Below, piece by piece: positions 58,424-64,000 of a stretch of 64,000 nucleotides of DNA. Origin of the DNA: Microthyrium microscopicum (Eukaryota > Ascomycota > Dothideomycetes > Microthyriales > Microthyriaceae); contig MU004236.1 in the NCBI GenBank assembly GCA_010405405.1, positions 1,804,070 through 1,868,069 of the forward strand. Reading direction: 5' to 3'. The notes under the pieces were generated by a model. That model was not told the origin of the DNA and ran no database searches. It worked only from the letters and a program-made list of their open reading frames with translations. Position numbers and translations under genes: made by a program. The number at the start of each line of letters is the position of its first letter. Positions within the stretch are counted from its first letter, which is position 1.

Positions 58424-59439
58424 TACCCAGCTATTTAACGATCAGCTTCTTCCATCACCTAATGTTTTCATATTATCAAACCACGCAATACCATCTCTAA
58501 TCATCATATCCGCCAACATCCCACACCTCACAGATCCGACACATTACAATACATAAATCGCTCAAATGCGATACCAATCCTTCAGCAAATCCACCCTCGT
58601 TCTTTTGTCATCGATTCCAAACATTTTGTCTATGGTCACCGTTCAGCGACTCGTCTTCTTTCGAAAAGCATTGTTATGGAATATACCCGACCCGAAATGA
58701 CATCTCCTTTTCTCTACCTTTCAATATGGACTCAGCCCGCATGGCCCCCTTCACTTCGACTACCCAACAAACTTATAGACTACTTTATTTCCTATCGTCC
58801 CCTGGCCCGTCGGCCGCGGATCTCTACTGGCGAGTAGAAGTGTCACACTGGCACAAATCATGTACCCTTTTTCTCCATCCAAACCAACGCATTATCATGA
58901 ACTAAACCCATGTACCCTTTTTAGCGATTGGAACTTCCTTTTTTAAGCAGAACGTGGTAGCTTTGCTTATACACGCCGGATGGGATGAAATAGGCCGGAA
59001 AGGATATAGATGGTATATATGGAGGTTCAAGACCCTTACAATGACCAACCAAGCAGCTTGGTCATCGTGTGTCTGATTATGTATTTGTAACTAACGAGCG
59101 ACCGATTTATATGCCTTTTGCATACAGCTAGCTGTGTAAAAGGCTCTTTTTGAATATCTACTAGATAGACGCTGGTGGTTTCAATTGCAAATGTCGAAAT
59201 TTGTTACGTAATGGTTTTTGTAAATTGGTGTATATGTTACTCATGTCTCTGACAGCATGCTATGGAGCTTTTCCCACGCTTTGATGCTGCGTTGATTTCT
59301 CGCTTCATACAGGGTAAATCGGAGACCAAACTGGTATCTATGTCACTTTGACTTCAATCCCAGCTGCCATTCCTAGGAGTATCATCGTATTTCGAGGCAT
59401 GAAGTTTCCCTATCTCGTACGACATACCCTCCCTCGCGC
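58424..59439. other. Intergenic region between convergent genes
   Basis: The 3' flanks of the polyQ/PPxY gene (+) and the OPT gene (-). No gene or repeat recognised; the open frame at 58089-58556 is a shadow running out of the upstream gene. Confidence 0.5.
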
Positions 59440-61898
59440 TCACCACGTCTTGGGTCCAAACGTTTCGCCTTTCGGTACCTTGACCTGAATCGCCGTCTGC
59501 ATCTGATCCATTGTAGTCGGCACAACATCATTGCCCCTATCATAGTCGTTAGCACACATCGACCGCGCCCAGGAAAATTGCAAAATAAAACTTACCACCA
59601 CTTTGGCGCCTCAATGTTATTCATCGTAAACACAAAGAAAATAAACAACGTGCTAATCGCCAACCCCGTATCCAACCCACTCGCCGTCAAATAATTCAAC
59701 CGACTCCACCAGCGGAAATTCCGCGTCCGTATAACCTTCTGGAACACAAAGCCCACCACGCCCCACGTCAGATAGTTCAGTGGACTTGCGGGCGGTATAC
59801 TGCCTCCGCCGCCGAGAATTATGGGCGCCATGGCATATTTGATGGAGCTGCGTGGCCACTTCTTGGTCGCGTAGTAGAAGATGACTGGTAGCGCGGCGCC
59901 GATGGGGAAACCGATGAGGAGCGCGCTATATACTTGGCCGGGCGAGAAGATTCGTTGCGGGCCGAGGAGCCCCCAGATGACGCTGGCGGAGAAGAAGACT
60001 TTGGCGCCGGGGCAGGTGAAGTGTTGGGGTTGGGTGATGGTGCAGACTTCTTTGATGTTGGTGAGTGCGAAGTTGAGGACGAGGACTTGCACGAAGCAGC
60101 TGATGGTTGTCGCGACGACTTGGGCAGTGAACATGGTGCGGGGTGGGATTTTCATGTAGTGTCCGAACTTGAGGTCGCCGACGAATCCGAGGGCTTGGGA
60201 GGCGGTGATGTAGCCGTAGGTCTTGAACATCATGAGGGCGAGGGGCTTGCCGGGCTGCATGTAGCCCATGATGAACTCGGTGATGACGTTGAGGCCGATT
60301 TGCTGGTTGGTGATGGCTTGCACGATGCCGATGGGGAGGGTCATGATGGTGCTGAAGGCGACGGCGAAGAGAAAGGCCCACCAGGTGAATTCGGTGGGCC
60401 AGTGGAGGATTGTGACGAATGATAGACCGATCATTATCACGAATAGGCCCATGTACCACCAGGTGGGCGTCTCGGGGTACTTGAGCATGAGTTTCATGTG
60501 GATGTCATGGTCTTCGCCGCGCGATTTCTTGAATTGAGAAATGATTTGGTGTCGGTAATGGATCCAGGTGTACACAACGAGCGAGGCAATAGTCGCAAAC
60601 GACAGTCCGTATGATATGGCGAAAGTTGTCGACAGAAACAGAGGCGAGTATGCTTGATACGCGGCTTCATTGAGGGTCAGATTCTCGGTAACGACTTTCG
60701 TTATGTTGTAATTGAGTCCTGTGTTGTCGTATATCCCCGAATCTGATATCGGTAGGTACTTGCCATACCAAGCTCCACCGTAGTGGAGGGAGATGGCGCC
60801 AACAATGTAAAACAGGAATACGCCGACAAGGGTGTTGGCGATTGCGTGCCATGGTGGAATCATTGGATTGCCGACGAAACCTGCGATCTGGCTCCAGTCA
60901 AAAGTAATCGGGATCAGTGATAAACCTGTAGTGCCGCCAAATAGCTGATTGATAACTGGTCGTTGTGGATATATCCAAGTCATGAAAGCAAAAATGCTCA
61001 TGAACTGGGCCAAGAAGCCAGGAATGAAATAGTAGACGAAGGATCCAAGGAAGATGAGGCCAAACCACTTGTACCGAGACATGCTACCGCCGATGATAGT
61101 CGGGTCTGGTTCTTCATTCTTCTCGTGCATAGCATGCATAAGAGTAACACTGACAAGATTCGAAGGCCAAATCATGGCGGCCGGATACACCAGAAACTTT
61201 CTCAGCATTCCTGCGATTCCATATCCGAGACTCTGGGTTGTGATGACCAAGAGAAGTTGAAATCCAAGACCAAAGTTTTGCTTGTAGAAAGCAACTTGAG
61301 CCAGGATGATATCTGTGGCATACGCAGTACCGAATGATACACCGGCCATAACCACCACCACGCTGTGCTCCTTGACATTGAAGGGTCCAGGATTCAGGTT
61401 CCATTTTAAACCAAAAGTATTGAACTGTCTGTTTGGCAAGACCTTTGCCCATGCTGATCCTATTGCCCATGCAACAAGCTGTGCCACGATAACACCAACA
61501 CTGATTGCTGGATTACGAAGTGAGAAGAGTGTATTGACTGCGGCGCCGAAGATCGATAGTAATATTCCTAATGTCCAGGCTCGGATTGTGTTTGCTGGCA
61601 TCTCCTCATCGTAGTTGGGCACCGCGGCTCGGACTTCTTCGTACGGTGAGTCTTCTTCACCCTCTTTGGCCTTTTCATTCTCCTCCACAAACTCTTTCTG
61701 TATCACTGCTCCTTTCTTTTCTTCATCAGTCGAGATTGACGATACCGATCGTACTTCCGCTTCCGGCAAGTTAAGATCCCATGAATTTGGTCTGTGTCGA
61801 ATCTCTGGTCCAGTGACTTCTGTTGCCGGTGCCGGTGCCGATGCCTGTGTCTCCCTTCCCGTCACCTTACCGACCAATCCCTTGAAATTGGAAGTCAT
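59440..61898 (-). CDS. OPT-family oligopeptide transporter
   Basis: Two exons, 61898-59596 and 59536-59440, sum to 800 codons (799 aa, family-typical). A ~95-residue charged cytoplasmic N-terminus precedes the family signature EEDSPYEEVRAAVPNYDEEMP. About 14-16 hydrophobic helices follow. The second family signature HYMKIPPRTMFTAQ lies near residue 600. The small last exon supplies WWGNDVVPTTMDQ to the conserved GPKTW-type end; without it the frame would stop directly at the donor. OPT proteins are proton-coupled plasma-membrane importers of tetra- and pentapeptides, or of glutathione and siderophore-like compounds in some members. The substrate is not deducible here. Confidence 0.92.
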
Positions 61899-63145
61899 GA
61901 TGAAAAGCCGCCCCAGAAAAATACTAGAAATACAATCCTCGACCAGTGTCGTGCCCGACGACTCTAGTTCGATGGACTAGAATGTAAAATCAAAAGGGGT
62001 ATATCCAGAGACCTTAGCTCATGGCACCACGAAGAGAAAGAAAGTGCAAAGGAATAACAAGTGTACTATTCTACGACGAAAACATGATAGCGGTGGCAAT
62101 GGTAGAGAGAGCTACCACATGCAAGAAACGCGATCACCATTCATGGAAGCTTTGGGTATTGGCAAGTTATGAAAGTCGTGCAAACAAAACCGTCCAGCCG
62201 CCTGGCCAACGGTAGTCCGATTGACTCCATACAGCCTTATCTTACCAAATGAAATGATATGCGACTAGTGGAACTGGTGTTTCTCGCCCACCGAGGCTCA
62301 AGTAGCCGCATGTCATATTCATTGGGTTAATAGACGAACGCATTGAGATACAGAAAGGGGCTCTGACGACGTTTGCGTCAATCTTTTGGCAAACTATTTT
62401 CTTGGAGTCCAGACCGGGCTAGAAAGTCAGAAGTGTTCATCAGAGGTATCAGGGTTATGGCCGATATAATTGGTATGAGGCGAGTTGCTGAAACATCTTC
62501 ACGGGGCAAAACTGGTTCGATGCTGTATCATATGAGGAAACAATGATGCAGACCATTTCCCCGCTTGAAGCATAAACTCTGCAGAAAAATCACTGATAAT
62601 GCAGAGAAATCCCGTTCCACGTTTGGGTCAAGTTCTTTTCTTTGATCATGGCTAGTGCTGCGATGGGACATACCGACGACGATGTTTTATTTTCATGGAT
62701 ATCTGGACTTGAAATTTGCTGTGATCCTTGGAAATTAATGAGTAAAATTCCAAACGTCAAGCTGAGGCCGATGATAATTGAAGGGGAGTGTCTCTAGTAC
62801 TGAACGGATTGTAGTGACCCCGAGGTGATATCCCAATAGCGTTGAGTCTCGTTATCTCTTGAAATATAAGCGGGTTTGATTGTCATCGAGTTCCGGCCTA
62901 ACTCGAGATAAGAGATCTTGGTTTCCTGACTTGGGCTAAAGATTCAAACAAAACAATATGGCTGGTTTCTTCGATGGACAGTCAGTGAATGTCCCAATTT
63001 GTAGAAGCTACCATAGCGCGCCCTTGGGGTTCTGAGATACTCTGTCTTTAGTATGGCAAGCTTCGATAGATGTTATTTCGTGATAGGATTGTAGCAGACA
63101 TTCATTATCGAGATCTACCAATTTTATCTAGAATGTAATAGCATT
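61899..63145. other. Intergenic region upstream of OPT gene
   Basis: OPT promoter and flanking sequence; no recognisable gene or repeat. Confidence 0.45.
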
Positions 63146-63172
63146 ACAGGCTATTAGATAGAAATAGCCTGT
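63146..63172. repeat. Perfect 10-bp inverted repeat
   Basis: ACAGGCTATT at 63146-63155 and AATAGCCTGT at 63163-63172 with a 7-bp loop, just before the tRNA-like fragment and the AT-rich relic. It could be the edge of a mobile element or a hairpin terminator. Confidence 0.5.
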
Positions 63173-63199
63173 CCAAAAAGCTTAAAAAAGCAAAAAAAA

Positions 63200-63261
63200 G
63201 GCGCCTGTAGGGACCCGGAATTGAACTAGTGGCATGTGTATGCACTAACCGATTCGTAGTA
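63200..63261 (-). pseudogene. tRNA-derived fragment (tRNA pseudogene or SINE head)
   Basis: On the minus strand it shows an A-box-like AATCGGTTAGTGC, a B-box-like GTTCAATTCCGGG, a 3' end CTACAGGCGCC and then a run of eight T, as in a pol III terminator. The length is too short for a complete cloverleaf and the T-stem does not pair well, so it is a relic. Confidence 0.45.
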
Positions 63262-63640
63262 CATTATTTATCTTAGCTTACATTACATTACATCACATCT
63301 ACTAACCTACTTAGGCATAACACGCTTACTAATCTGCATAAATCTTACATATTATTTTTACTTATTCGCGCGAACTATAAATAGATATTACCTTTCTCTA
63401 TATAATATAAGCAATTTAAAGGACCTTTATCTAGCTTCTTAAATAAATATTTGACAGACTATCTAGTATAACATAGTATCTAGATAAATAGCTATTAAAT
63501 ATAAGAGAAAACTAGGCTACTAGTAAATTATATAAAATATATTTCTTAAGAGATATATAACTAATATAAAAGCTATTAGCGACTATAGAAGGGTGTTATT
63601 CTATTAATTATTTGCCATAATAGCAACAGAGTGTCTCCAA
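63262..63640. mobile_element. AT-rich, RIP-like relic of unknown repeat
   Basis: About 0.38 kb of sequence with the same TA-rich composition as the large island, lacking CA/TG over long stretches, between normal-composition DNA. No coding or terminal structure is recognised; it probably forms one relic with the adjacent tRNA-like fragment. Confidence 0.45.
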
Positions 63641-63839
63641 AACCCTAGGGCGCGCTATGGTATTCCTACAATTCTGCTGGGTGGAATATCAACCATCAAC
63701 CATTGACCAACTAAGCACATTCCTAGCTCTAATAACAAGATCATTTACCATGATGGTACGATCTCAAAAAGAACTGCTGATGTAGCCCAACTTATCCGAT
63801 TCTAGTAACCATGTCGAACTCATCTCTTAAACAGCCAAA

Positions 63840-64000
63840 TTACAATCGTGAACTCTCCCCAATAGCATAAAACTCCACCTCCCCAATCATCGTCCTCGCC
63901 GGAATAGTAACACAAATCGGAAAATCCCCATAATCCGGATCCTCATTCGGCATAACCGCCACCAACCCACCCCTCGTCTCATCACCATTCAGCGTCCTCA
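63840..64000 (-). CDS. C-terminal end of an unidentified protein, 5' part outside window
   Basis: From the right edge the minus strand is open for 52 codons and ends with TAA at 63840-63842. The residues include RTLNGDETRGGLVAVMPN and FPICVTIPARTMIGEVEFY. This looks like real protein (balanced composition, beta-rich) but is too short to name. Third positions are biased to G/T here. Confidence 0.5.
   Translation of the reverse strand, partial: RTLNGDETRGGLVAVMPNEDPDYGDFPICVTIPARTMIGEVEFYAIGESSRL

Noticed and set aside
59926-60459. Two long open frames (177 and 162 codons) overlapping the OPT gene
   Set aside because: They have His/Arg/Pro- and Asp/Glu/Gly-biased composition caused by high GC at third positions of the OPT frame; the transporter has conserved motifs there.
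1-64000. CRISPR arrays, bacterial operons or ribosome binding sites
   Set aside because: No regularly spaced repeats, and the gene structure is clearly eukaryotic with spliceosomal introns.

Overview
This window is nuclear DNA from a filamentous ascomycete (Pezizomycotina). The evidence is: short spliceosomal introns with GTRAGT-like donors and CTAAC or CTGAC branch points; lineage-typical families (WSC, CFEM-like, DUF3669, F-box, OPT, membrane GT2); and a 12-kb AT-rich block showing repeat-induced point mutation (RIP). I suspect Leotiomycetes from the overall look of the proteins, but that is inference. Gene models were spliced by hand, and exon lengths were checked for reading-frame closure.

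Layout, left to right. 1-24 kb is an accessory, cell-surface and secreted-protein region: a heme peroxidase cut by the window edge (-), a membrane-anchored GH16 glucanase (-), a multi-pass GT2 glycosyltransferase (+), a two-domain WSC protein (+), a Cys-rich multi-pass membrane protein (-), a DUF3669 protein (-), a CFEM-like type I membrane protein (-), an F-box protein whose intron holds a long hairpin (+), and a secreted type B carboxylesterase (-). 24.4-30.6 kb is one very large multi-exon gene of unknown function (-). 31.8-39.2 kb holds an uncharacterised 431-aa protein (-), the tri-snRNP splicing factor Snu66/SART1 (+), an RCC1-repeat protein (-) and a decayed GFA-family gene (+). 39.2-43.9 kb is gene-poor.

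43.9-55.9 kb is a nested, RIP-mutated transposon island. A full-length 8,768-bp Ty3/Gypsy element (two 318-bp LTRs, AATTC target duplication, decayed pol) sits inside an older ~3.2-kb element with ~27-bp terminal inverted repeats and flanking TA dinucleotides. The island ends ~0.7 kb upstream of a conserved-looking 593-aa coiled-coil, polyQ, PPxY protein (+). After that come an OPT oligopeptide transporter (-), a small AT-rich relic with a tRNA-like fragment, and the 3' end of another gene (-) at the right edge.

I see no operon-like or biosynthetic cluster logic. The first 24 kb shares a wall, surface and secretion theme (glucanase, glycosyltransferase, WSC, CFEM-like, esterase, peroxidase) without evidence of co-regulation. 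The items most worth a second look are the nested transposon with exact boundaries, the unknown outer TIR element, the giant uncharacterised protein with two unresolved splice junctions, and the intronic hairpin.
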